NCBI GenBank assembly: GCA_009392075.1
Contig: VFHG01000185.1
Coordinates: 1 to 11,257, forward strand
Direction of reading: 5' to 3'
Length of the DNA: 11,257 bases
Source of the DNA: SAR202 cluster bacterium
Lineage (GTDB): Bacteria > Chloroflexota > Dehalococcoidia > UBA3495
Made by a program: the position numbers and the translations under genes. Of the stretch, positions 1-7,447 are shown piece by piece. The notes under the pieces are model-generated. The model was not told the DNA's origin. It did not search any database and saw only the letters and a list, made by a program, of their open reading frames with translations. How positions within the stretch are numbered: the first letter of the stretch is position 1; every line of letters begins with the position of its first letter.

Positions 1-362
1 ATACCTTGGGCCATGGCCTGGGTGGCGCCGTTTAGCCAAAACAAGCGGAAGTTGCGATGACGAAGGGCGCTGAATATCTGGAAGCGCCGACTGAGCCTAG
101 AGGTCTGTGATTGTGACACTAAACTTCAAGAGGATTCCAGATTCAATTGTGGTATCGCATCTGGGCGGTTCTGCGCTGTATCCAATATGGCAAAGGAGGT
201 TAGACTAAATTGGGTATTCTGGCTCCCTGCTGAGTGGAGTTTCAGTCGAAAATCTGTCTGGACTGCAACTGGAATTGGTAACATCGCGGCATAGCATACC
301 ATGCTGCCGATCGGTTCCAGCCGCTCTTTGAGATTGGAAACTTTGTGCGGTTATGGCTGTCT
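1..362. other. Non-coding stretch at left edge, no convincing gene
   Basis: No reading frame here has both a credible start and useful length. On the plus strand the frame open from base 1 ends in TGA at 58-60. It could be the last 19 codons of a gene entering from the left, but it is too short to judge. The minus strand downstream of the FtsX-like gene stop has no clear terminator. A small hairpin with a bulge (288-308) lacks a following T-run. A perfect Shine-Dalgarno string (AAAGGAGGT, 192-200) stands without a believable gene behind it. Confidence 0.55.
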
Positions 363-3300
363 TCAAGCCCCACCCCGCAGGACCTCAGAAGGCTTGAGCC
401 TTAAGGCCGCCAAGGTAGCGAAGCCAACGGAGAGTACTGAAGCCGCTAGCAATCCGGACAATGCCCCAGCCATCAGCCAACGGTTGACGGACGGAACCAG
501 CGGAGGCACTGGAGCATCTCCCCGTGGCGTCAGGTCCACCAGTTCCAATATCTCGAGACCAGGCCAATAACCCATAGCAGATCCAGCGGCGATAGCCAAT
601 ACTGCTACGATTAAGCGCTCTGTGGCCAGCGAAAGGAATAGATCCAGGCGTGAAAACCCCAATACCTGGATCACCGACAGGTCAATACGGCCCATGCTGA
701 CGGATACCAACGCATGTACGCTGAGGGCCAGCAAAACTGTTATACCAATTGCCCCCATGCTAAGAGCCGTGAGACCGTTCCAACCCCCGCCCGTTAGAGG
801 GTTCTTCGCGGAAACCAACGCCACATCCTCCCGGTCTCTGATTGAGATCAATCCTGGGATCAGATCCCGTATTTGGTCGATGATCCCTTGCCGGTCTGCG
901 TTCGGAAGCAGCGAAAGCCACATCTCACCGGGCCCTTCCAAGGCGCCGGCCGGCAGGCGGAGAACGTACTCCCGGTAGTTTGCCAAGTCCACCAAAAGAA
1001 AGGGGTCCCGACCGGGGTACAACGTAGGGAAATGGTCCAACAAGCCTACAACTTGCACAGGGACGGCGAGGCTGCCCAGTTTTACTCGCACCAGCTGTCC
1101 AACCTGGAAGTTGGGTCCGCCGATCGCCGGAACCGGGAATGGGCCTGGCGGTAGATGGATACCCCGCGGATCGTTCGAGATGGGTGCCTGCCACGAGAAT
1201 TGAAGGCTTGCGCCGCCGCTCCGGGCGCTTGCGGTAGATTGCAGGACCATGTCTGCCGTTTGACCTTGGTTAGCCAGTGGGACCCACGCGGCCCCACCTT
1301 CAAATCCCTCTACGATCAACCCGTCCGGACCTGTAGATGGTGCGAAAGCGGTGATGTCGTCCAGCCGTAAAGCGCCCTCAGGAAACTGGATTGCTCCCGA
1401 AGTGAAATAAACCGAGACTAATTCTAAGGGAAATGATCCGCGGGCTTCGGTTGAAGGAAATTCCCCTGTAAACAAACGCCATCGGCCATTGGCCTCCTCG
1501 GCACCAGCGATGTCCGGGTCAAATGGCTGCAGAACATTGCCCATGGAAATAGTGCGATAGTGGCCGGCGCCCGCCATTATCCTAACCCGCATGATCATGC
1601 CTGCCGTGATATCAAGCCCAGAGAGTTCGCTGCTGTCCACCCAAACCCCCAGGGAAACGGTGTCTTCAGGGAGGGGTATGCCAGTACCGGCGAGGCTGAC
1701 TGGAATATTCCTGGGCCTGAGCAGCTTGCCGACCTCACGGAGGCCGCCCGCGAAAAAATCCTTCCTAAACCAAGAACTTTCCTCTACGGTCCGGGAGTCA
1801 ACCGCCAGCAATTGCACCCTGTCGCCTAGCCGGCCATCGACCGTCGTCACCGAGTCGCGAAGCACCGGGCTTACCGCCGAAACCCCAGGTATCTTCTCCA
1901 GTATCATTGGCGCGTCTGGAGGTAATCCCGAGCCTCTCACCACCATTTCTCCACCCACGCGGTAACGGGCTTGGTCGCCTTGGGACTGGGACAAACTGGA
2001 CTGGAAGGTAGCCCCAAATACGCCCAACGCCGCTGCTAGCATCAGGATGATGACTAAGGAGCCGTGGGGAATCGGGTCGCGGCTCAGCTTCAATAAAGCA
2101 TAATGGAACCAGGCAGGGCCGACCCGGGTTCCGACCCAAGAAAGAACACGGACTAACCAAGGGAACCCTCGAAGAAGCAAAATCGCGGCGGCGAAAAGGC
2201 CAATCATCGGTCCTAAAACCAGGGTCGGATCGACATGGAGCCCCTGCGATTCCTGTTCTCTGGCGACGAAACCTTCGCGGACTCCTACCTGATACCAGAT
2301 CACCACGACGACGAGTACTAGCAGGATATCTAGGTGATACCGATGCACGAAGGAGACAGTTGGTGGTCTGGCCCTCGACAGTAAAGATTCCAATGCGCCC
2401 AGCCTCGCCCGGCCCACGGAGGCGGCAACAAGCGTCAGTAGAGCTATGACGCCGCCCAAAGCCCCCATCAAGAACATGTCGGCGGCCAACCCCAGGGGGA
2501 TCGGTGTTTCGCTATTGCTCGCCGGATCTATCGAATCCAACAGCAAGGACTTTACGATGATCCAGGCCAAGAACGGGCCTCCGGCCATAGCAACCAAGGC
2601 CACCACGCCTTCCGCAAGGGTCAATACGCCGGTCACCTGGGGCGCGCTAGCACCACGGCTACGGAGCAGACTTGTTTCCTCAGCCTGGCTGCGCCCCAGG
2701 AAACCGGCGATCAATACCAGAAAATAGAGAACCACCACCACGACTAATGATAGATATAAAAGGAGTGGAATTCTGGCCAAAGTAAGCGAACGATTGAACT
2801 CATCGACGGTGCGACCCAGACGGCTGACCACCAAAGTCCTCGGGTATCTTTTGTTTAGGTCGGTCTCCAGGCCAAGTACTTGCCGCTTCACCCCATTGGC
2901 GTTCTCGGCAGTTAGGTAACTAGGGTCCAAGAACAAGTTGAATCCGAAGTTGCCTCCTAACATCGGGTAGCGGGTCGCCAATGCACCGAAGAAATCTTCT
3001 TCGTTTACAAATAGTGGAACGACCATTGACTCGCCTACGGTGCCGACGGTGATGATGTCGAAGTAAGTTGGCGAGCCCATCCAGTATTCTTCGTAAGAAT
3101 CGATGGGCTCCGCGATGCCCACGACATCGAAGAGGAGGCGCTCTGAAGAGCCCGGAAAGGGTACTAGGGTAATTTGGTCTCCCACTCCAAACCCCAACTG
3201 CCTCGATGTCCCAACGCTAATAACAGTTTCGACTTCCCCTTGTGATTTGGAGTCCCATATTTTGGGCCATCGCCCTTGGACAAGGCTGGTGTGGTCGGTG

Positions 3301-3695
3301 AAGCCCGTTAGGAAAAACGGGCGGGCCGACGGATCCGAAGTTGCTAGAGTGTGCAACATGGGGAGATTGGAAAGAATGGTCCCGATCCGCTCAGTACCCC
3401 TCAGCAATTCCCCCAGCCGTTCCTCGGCCGACTCTTGCACGAGGTTATGCAGAGTCAGGTAATCAGACCGTCCTAATGGGCGATTTTGGGCCGTAACCTG
3501 GGCATTCAGGACTTCTGGACGAAACGACGCCAAAGTGTGGCGCAGGCCTGCTTCTCCTAGGGCGCGGGAGTACAAAGCCCCGGTAGACATGATCGTGACG
3601 GAAGCGAGAATCCCAAAGGATGTAACCGCCAATAACAGCCAAGAGTGGCGCAGCCGCCGGGTCAATAACCAGGAGGCCAATGACAGTAACTGCAT
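363..3695 (-). CDS. FtsX/MacB-family ABC transporter permease, YbbP-like with ten membrane segments
   Basis: This is an integral-membrane permease of the type VII (FtsX/MacB/LolE/YbbP) ABC superfamily. These proteins pass mechanical force from a cytoplasmic ATPase to extracytoplasmic domains, for lipoprotein or lipid extraction, export or cell-wall control; the substrate here cannot be told. Hydrophobic segments fall near residues 20-42, 310-334, 353-382, 402-425, 454-471, 493-512, 546-563, 974-1000, 1020-1044 and 1073-1100. This gives two FtsX cores joined by two linker helices, as in YbbP. The first extracytoplasmic domain is about 43-308 and the second about 565-972. Core signatures include LLRSRGASAPQ (343-353) and VLGFSRLDLFLSLATERL (1011-1028). 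The protein ends KPSEVLRGGA, typical of the family. Residues about 715-835 look like an inserted beta-sandwich. The ATG at 3695 follows AAGAGG with about 10 bases of spacing. No ATPase gene lies next to it in the window. The family call is firm and the function open. Confidence 0.93.
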   Translation of the reverse strand: MQLLSLASWLLTRRLRHSWLLLAVTSFGILASVTIMSTGALYSRALGEAGLRHTLASFRPEVLNAQVTAQNRPLGRSDYLTLHNLVQESAEERLGELLRGTERIGTILSNLPMLHTLATSDPSARPFFLTGFTDHTSLVQGRWPKIWDSKSQGEVETVISVGTSRQLGFGVGDQITLVPFPGSSERLLFDVVGIAEPIDSYEEYWMGSPTYFDIITVGTVGESMVVPLFVNEEDFFGALATRYPMLGGNFGFNLFLDPSYLTAENANGVKRQVLGLETDLNKRYPRTLVVSRLGRTVDEFNRSLTLARIPLLLYLSLVVVVVLYFLVLIAGFLGRSQAEETSLLRSRGASAPQVTGVLTLAEGVVALVAMAGGPFLAWIIVKSLLLDSIDPASNSETPIPLGLAADMFLMGALGGVIALLTLVAASVGRARLGALESLLSRARPPTVSFVHRYHLDILLVLVVVVIWYQVGVREGFVAREQESQGLHVDPTLVLGPMIGLFAAAILLLRGFPWLVRVLSWVGTRVGPAWFHYALLKLSRDPIPHGSLVIILMLAAALGVFGATFQSSLSQSQGDQARYRVGGEMVVRGSGLPPDAPMILEKIPGVSAVSPVLRDSVTTVDGRLGDRVQLLAVDSRTVEESSWFRKDFFAGGLREVGKLLRPRNIPVSLAGTGIPLPEDTVSLGVWVDSSELSGLDITAGMIMRVRIMAGAGHYRTISMGNVLQPFDPDIAGAEEANGRWRLFTGEFPSTEARGSFPLELVSVYFTSGAIQFPEGALRLDDITAFAPSTGPDGLIVEGFEGGAAWVPLANQGQTADMVLQSTASARSGGASLQFSWQAPISNDPRGIHLPPGPFPVPAIGGPNFQVGQLVRVKLGSLAVPVQVVGLLDHFPTLYPGRDPFLLVDLANYREYVLRLPAGALEGPGEMWLSLLPNADRQGIIDQIRDLIPGLISIRDREDVALVSAKNPLTGGGWNGLTALSMGAIGITVLLALSVHALVSVSMGRIDLSVIQVLGFSRLDLFLSLATERLIVAVLAIAAGSAMGYWPGLEILELVDLTPRGDAPVPPLVPSVNRWLMAGALSGLLAASVLSVGFATLAALRLKPSEVLRGGA

Positions 3696-3773
3696 ATATC
3701 CGCATCCTCTTTGAATCGAATTGTTGCCTGAGAGACGTATTATGATTGCGCTGGACTCAAAGGTGAGATTGGA
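3696..3773. promoter_or_regulatory. Divergent intergenic region between permease and redoxin genes
   Basis: These 78 bases must hold the start signals of both divergent genes unless transcription begins farther inside a neighbour. TATTAT at 3738-3743 is the best -10-like string on the plus strand, and its complement gives CATAAT on the minus strand. Neither has a good -35 hexamer at 16-18 bases, so exact promoters are not assigned. The location is implied by the gene layout; the elements are weak. Confidence 0.35.
3760..3767 (+). promoter_or_regulatory. Ribosome binding site deciding a TTG start
   Basis: AAGGTGAG lies six bases before the TTG at 3774 and is the only good Shine-Dalgarno match near the 5' end of the redoxin gene. 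The TTG is followed at once by a basic stretch and a hydrophobic segment, as expected for the N terminus of an exported or anchored protein. No ATG in this frame lies close by. Confidence 0.6.
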
Positions 3774-5006
3774 TTGTCGAAAAGAAAATTCATCTTCCTA
3801 GCCATAATTACGGCTGCGATCTCTCTCGGCGCTGCGCTGACCATCATTCAACCTTTCGCGTCTGACGAAAAAAATGACGGGATAGAAAGCCCCGAAGTTT
3901 CATCTTCAGTCTCGACGCCATCGCTTGAATCCCGTTCCGAAGCGGAGCCAGCATCCCTCCATCTGACCGTAGGGACCCGGGCTCCGAAGATCGAGGGTAT
4001 ATCAGCCTGGATCAACTCAGATCCGATCGCCCTTCAGGAAACCGTCGGCAAAGTGGTCCTGATCGATTTCTGGACTTACTCTTGCGTTAACTGCATTCGG
4101 ACGTTTCCGTTTCTCAAACTTTGGCACTCCAGATATTCCGACGATGGACTGGTCATTGTCGGCGTACACTCCCCAGAGTTTGCCTTTGAAAAAGACCCAG
4201 TAAACGTGATCAATGCCGTCGAGGAAAACGGCATCACCTGGCCGGTGGCTTTGGATAACGACTTTACCACTTGGAACAATTTTTCCAACCGTGTATGGCC
4301 TGCGAAGTACCTCATCGACCATGCAGGAGTTTTACGATATCGGCATTTGGGGGAAGGGCAGTACGCAGAAACGGAAGAAAATATCCGGGAGCTCTTGAAG
4401 GAAGCGGGGGCTGACCTGGACGGCGACAACTTTCCGCTTCCAATGGACCAGCCGTTGGACCCGGAGTTTCTGCGATCTCGCAACGCCGAAATAACCAGGG
4501 AATTGTATGCAGGATATGGCCGGGATTTCCTAGACACTCAATCTGGTGGACCCGGCTATGTCCGGCAGCCCGAATACTACCTAGACCAAGAAGCCGTGGT
4601 ATTTTTTGAGGAGCCCGATGAAATGTTGGCTCACTCGATATACTTCAACGGTTTCTGGTTCGTTGGCGAAGACCTTGTCAGACACGGTCAACCGACGACT
4701 GGTTACGAAGATCATATCTCTCTGATTTACTCGGCTCGGACGCTCAATGCTGTATTGGGATTTCCAGGAGCGCCTTACAAGGTGCGAGTCAGCAATGACG
4801 GAAAGAATCTCACGGCGGAAAACCGGGGTGACGACATCATCATCGACGAAAATGGACAGAGCTACGTGATGGTCGTTGAACCCAAGATGTACAACTTAGT
4901 GGCACATCCTGCCTATACCCGAGGTCATAAGTTACGCCTGAGTTCCAATTCCTCCGATTTTGAGTTGTTCTCCTTCACCTTCGGCGTTTATGAAGCCGGC
5001 CCATAG
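3774..5006 (+). CDS. Membrane-anchored thioredoxin-like protein, DipZ-type without CcdA domain
   Basis: This is a likely extracytoplasmic thiol-disulfide redoxin. Residues 5-28 form an uncleaved anchor or signal peptide (basic MSKRK, then hydrophobic). A Ser/Glu-rich linker runs to about 62. Residues 63-210 form a TlpA/AhpC-TSA-like fold with the active site WTYSCVNCIRTFP (C104 and C107) and the expected cis-proline in RVWPAKY (P176). Residues 225-410 match the extra C-terminal domain seen after the redoxin in mycobacterial DipZ-like proteins, including the AHSIYFNGFWFVGED and PKMYNLV stretches. True DipZ also has an N-terminal CcdA electron-relay membrane domain; it is missing here, and no ccdA gene is in the window, so the reductant donor must lie elsewhere. 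The start is TTG with a good ribosome binding site. The gene is divergent from the FtsX-like permease. The redoxin call is firm; whether it reduces or oxidises partners is unknown. Confidence 0.9.
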   Translation: MSKRKFIFLAIITAAISLGAALTIIQPFASDEKNDGIESPEVSSSVSTPSLESRSEAEPASLHLTVGTRAPKIEGISAWINSDPIALQETVGKVVLIDFWTYSCVNCIRTFPFLKLWHSRYSDDGLVIVGVHSPEFAFEKDPVNVINAVEENGITWPVALDNDFTTWNNFSNRVWPAKYLIDHAGVLRYRHLGEGQYAETEENIRELLKEAGADLDGDNFPLPMDQPLDPEFLRSRNAEITRELYAGYGRDFLDTQSGGPGYVRQPEYYLDQEAVVFFEEPDEMLAHSIYFNGFWFVGEDLVRHGQPTTGYEDHISLIYSARTLNAVLGFPGAPYKVRVSNDGKNLTAENRGDDIIIDENGQSYVMVVEPKMYNLVAHPAYTRGHKLRLSSNSSDFELFSFTFGVYEAGP

Positions 5007-5035
5007 CTTCCAGTCTCCGATTCTCCTCGTCCTCG

Positions 5036-5278
5036 TTACTTGCTAGCCATTTCGGCCACCGCGCCGCGGAGGTAATCCAACAATCTCTTCATCCGGTGTT
5101 CAATATCGCCGGGAATCAGAATACCTATTTTGTAGCTGGTCTGCCAATTAGGTAGTTGAGGGTGGAAATCGGTTAAGGTAGCTTGACATCGATGATCGTA
5201 ATAGTTTATATCTGTTGCCACTTGTGGTGCGTAAGTGAATCCATCGTTACTTACGGAATCATATGTGCGGAAATTCAT
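5036..5278 (-). CDS. Doubtful small hypothetical protein (80 aa)
   Basis: An 80-codon ORF lies alone in the 418-base gap between the redoxin and the binding-protein gene, converging on the redoxin gene with 29 bases between their stops. I recognise no family. The product is hydrophilic and rich in Tyr and Asp in its first half. The C-terminal part (about 60-80) could form an amphipathic helix (IEHRMKRLLDYLRGAVAEM). It has no signal peptide, no membrane segment and a single Cys (C31). Codon choice looks plausible for a gene, and the ATG is the only usual start before an upstream TAA. Against it, the only purine-rich motif (AGG) sits just three bases from the ATG, and the region is AT-richer than its neighbours. 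It may be real, a gene remnant or chance. Confidence 0.35.
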   Translation of the reverse strand: MNFRTYDSVSNDGFTYAPQVATDINYYDHRCQATLTDFHPQLPNWQTSYKIGILIPGDIEHRMKRLLDYLRGAVAEMASK

Positions 5279-5424
5279 GATCCTGGATTCTTTAACATCG
5301 AAACAGAATAAACCACATTAGTTCAGATATATATATATCGTCATTAGCAATTCGGTATTTTCATAAGAAAGGTCATCGGCGATCAGGAAGTTAATACGTA
5401 GTTCCAATATTTGGAGGAGAAGTT
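5279..5424 (+). promoter_or_regulatory. AT-rich leader upstream of the binding-protein gene
   Basis: This AT-rich stretch precedes the transporter cassette and is the natural place for its promoter. It contains a perfect 14-base alternating palindrome, GATATATATATATC (5326-5339), and several loose -10-like strings (for example TATTTT 5356-5361), but no pair of hexamers at standard spacing that I would defend. If the small minus-strand ORF is real, the region is a shared divergent promoter. Position in the layout supports regulation; exact elements are unassigned. Confidence 0.4.
5413..5418 (+). promoter_or_regulatory. Strong ribosome binding site of the binding-protein gene
   Basis: GGAGGA ends six bases before the ATG at 5425. 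It is the best ribosome binding site of the cassette, fitting the need for much more binding protein than permease. Confidence 0.75.
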
Positions 5425-7248
5425 ATGAAGCTTTCCGTTCTGAGGAACCCTGTGGTACTTATTTCGATACTCTTGATGTTTCTTGTGGCATGTGGCTCTG
5501 ATTCCACGGCCCCAACCAAATCCGAACCTGCGGCTAAGCCCGCTGCTAAAACCAGCAGTGCAGCACCGACGGCGAAACCTAAGGCGGCAGACAAAGCCCC
5601 TGTCGTACAGGACAACAGAACCGACAAAAGCTTGCACGTAGTTATAACGCCGATGCCCCAAGACACATTCTTGCCATGGAAGGCATCGCAAAGCGGACAT
5701 TTGGTTTTTCGGCCGATAATCGAAAATCCAGCTACCATCAAACCCGAAACCGGTGTTTCTAAGGTCTATCCCCAATTGTTCACCAAATGGGAAATAAGCC
5801 CCGATGGACAAGATTACACGTTCCAGATACGCAAAGGTGTGAGGTTCCACGACGATCAGTGGGGAGAGTTCACAGTCGACGATTTCATCTACAACGTGGA
5901 CTCATCTACTCAAGAGGGTAGCCTTACTGGTTGCGCTGCGACCTTCAAAGCGTTCATGGGAGCTGACTCGGCCACTCAGATGAAGGCCAATGGCGACTTG
6001 AAAGTAATCGATGATTACAATTTCACGATGCACCTAGCACGAGCCCAGGTAGACCTGATGTCCTGGTGGATGAACGTGCTCATGGTACCTTGCGCGCAGA
6101 GCTTCAGTTCGGCCCAGTTCGCGGCCGAAGGGGAGTCTATGTACGAGACCGGGCCTTCGGGTACCGGCGCTTACCAATTTACGAGCCGCGTGCTGAACGA
6201 ATACGCCGAGATGGAAAGGGTTCCCTACGACCACTGGCGGGTGAACCCCGATTTCAAGACCTTGAAGATAAGCACGGTCCCAGAGGAGGCCACCCGTCTA
6301 GCGATGCTACTGGCTGGGGAGGCAGACCTAGCAGACCTCTCTAAAGCCATTCATGACTCGGCCACGGAAAGAGGGATGGTGGTGTTTGAAAGCCCCTTAC
6401 CAGCCGTTGGTCTCACCATATTGCCCCTTGGCCAATACCAAGTCTCTAAAGTGAACTACAATCCGGACGATGAGCCCTGGACTCAAACAGGCGAGACCGG
6501 CCGCCTGGTCAGAGAGGCCATGAATCGCGCCATCGATCGGGAACCCATAATCAATACCCTCTTTAAGGGCCGGGGCGTGCCCATGTACAACACCACCTTC
6601 CATCAGACCCTAGAAGGTTGGAATGATAGGTGGGAAGAAGAATTTGAGGCGAAATATGGCTACGATCCAGAACTAGCCAAGAAACTCCTAGACCAGGCCG
6701 GATACCCAGGAGATTCTAATGGTCAGAACCGGTTCAAGATGGAGGTCCGCCAGTCTAGTCTGCCAGGTCTACCGGAGGTGATTGAGGTCGCCCAGACCGT
6801 TATGCAGAGCCTCCAGGCAATCGGAATTGATGCCTACATCAAAGAGACTGAGTTCGGCAAGGCCTTGGAAGAATTCCGCGACCGTCACGACGCCCATTAC
6901 CTGCTGCCGGTAAGGCAGACAATAAGGCCTCTCGCGGCCAACATGCGCATCTATTATTACACCGGCCCCATCGATGCGGAGAAAGGCCGGCCCACACGGG
7001 GTGTCTTGTATATGGAGAGTGAAATAGCGGACCGCGTATACGAGCAGATGCTCAGTGAAACAGACATGGATATTCGAAATAAGATAAGCCAGGAACTCGG
7101 CGACTACATCTATGACGAATACCAAACGATCCCTGTTGTGAATATTAAAGCAACCATAGTAGGTAATCCTGACGTTGTGGAAGACTACAGTTTCGGTGGG
7201 GTAACTGGAGTGTTCTTCAACATGGAGAACATTAAAGCGGTGCGTTAA
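5425..7248 (+). CDS. ABC transporter substrate-binding lipoprotein, family 5 (peptide/nickel type)
   Basis: This protein captures solutes outside the cell membrane and delivers them to the two permeases encoded next. Residues 1-22 are a lipoprotein signal peptide with lipobox L20-V-A-C23, so C23 should be lipidated. Residues 24-62 form a Lys/Ala/Pro-rich tether. The rest is a family 5 solute-binding fold (SBP_bac_5; DppA/OppA relatives): the typical WEISPDGQDYTFQIRKGVRFHD segment spans about 122-143, then VDDFIYNVD (151-159), GTGAYQF (246-252), VREAMNRAIDR (362-372) and YDPELAKKLLDQAGYPG (413-429). The length of 607 residues is within the larger end of the family. Substrate cannot be read from sequence; members bind oligopeptides, nickel chelates, sugars or other small molecules. 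A strong hairpin follows directly after the stop codon. Confidence 0.97.
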   Translation: MKLSVLRNPVVLISILLMFLVACGSDSTAPTKSEPAAKPAAKTSSAAPTAKPKAADKAPVVQDNRTDKSLHVVITPMPQDTFLPWKASQSGHLVFRPIIENPATIKPETGVSKVYPQLFTKWEISPDGQDYTFQIRKGVRFHDDQWGEFTVDDFIYNVDSSTQEGSLTGCAATFKAFMGADSATQMKANGDLKVIDDYNFTMHLARAQVDLMSWWMNVLMVPCAQSFSSAQFAAEGESMYETGPSGTGAYQFTSRVLNEYAEMERVPYDHWRVNPDFKTLKISTVPEEATRLAMLLAGEADLADLSKAIHDSATERGMVVFESPLPAVGLTILPLGQYQVSKVNYNPDDEPWTQTGETGRLVREAMNRAIDREPIINTLFKGRGVPMYNTTFHQTLEGWNDRWEEEFEAKYGYDPELAKKLLDQAGYPGDSNGQNRFKMEVRQSSLPGLPEVIEVAQTVMQSLQAIGIDAYIKETEFGKALEEFRDRHDAHYLLPVRQTIRPLAANMRIYYYTGPIDAEKGRPTRGVLYMESEIADRVYEQMLSETDMDIRNKISQELGDYIYDEYQTIPVVNIKATIVGNPDVVEDYSFGGVTGVFFNMENIKAVR

Positions 7249-7260
7249 GGAATCTGCGTC

Positions 7261-7301
7261 GTATCCATTGGGGGAAAACTAGGACTTCCTCCAATGGATA
7301 C
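7261..7301 (+). promoter_or_regulatory. Intercistronic hairpin between binding-protein and permease genes
   Basis: Two 16-base arms, GTATCCATTGGGGGAA (7261-7276) and TTCCTCCAATGGATAC (7286-7301), pair along their whole length. There are fifteen Watson-Crick pairs and one G-U pair, around a nine-base loop. The hairpin begins 12 bases after the binding-protein stop. No T-run follows, so it is not a standard intrinsic terminator. In other ABC importers, such as malE-malF, structures at this place protect the upstream mRNA from 3' exonucleases or allow partial read-through, giving an excess of binding protein. That role is inferred here. Confidence 0.85.
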
Positions 7302-7447
7302 ATAGCGGGTGACGGAGCAGTTACCAATGCTCTTACTCGCAAAGAATATCGCCTCAGCTCTGGTGTCTCCGGATGATAGTAGAAGGGCCCTGAAGATCCA
7401 ACAGGCTTCACCTGGGTTAGTGCTCTGGGATAGGTTGAGAGTTAGTA
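7302..7447 (+). other. Long untranslated spacer before the DppB-like gene
   Basis: About 146 bases separate the hairpin from the DppB-like start, which is long for an operon of this type. I see no convincing promoter pair and no second large hairpin. A GTG-initiated frame beginning at 7309 runs into the permease gene in another frame, has no Shine-Dalgarno site, and is not accepted as a gene. Confidence 0.4.

Noticed and set aside
288..308. Hairpin GGC-(AT)-AGCAT / ATGCT-GCC as a terminator for the FtsX-like gene
   Set aside because: The stem is short and bulged and no T-run follows on the minus strand.
1560..2160. Several frames of 90-120 codons on either strand inside the FtsX-like gene
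   Set aside because: They are shadows of the 1110-residue gene, with low-complexity, Arg/Pro-rich translations and no recognisable domains.
5383..5850. Minus-strand frames over the start of the binding-protein gene
   Set aside because: They overlap the signal peptide, lipobox and linker of a clear lipoprotein gene and show no domain of their own.
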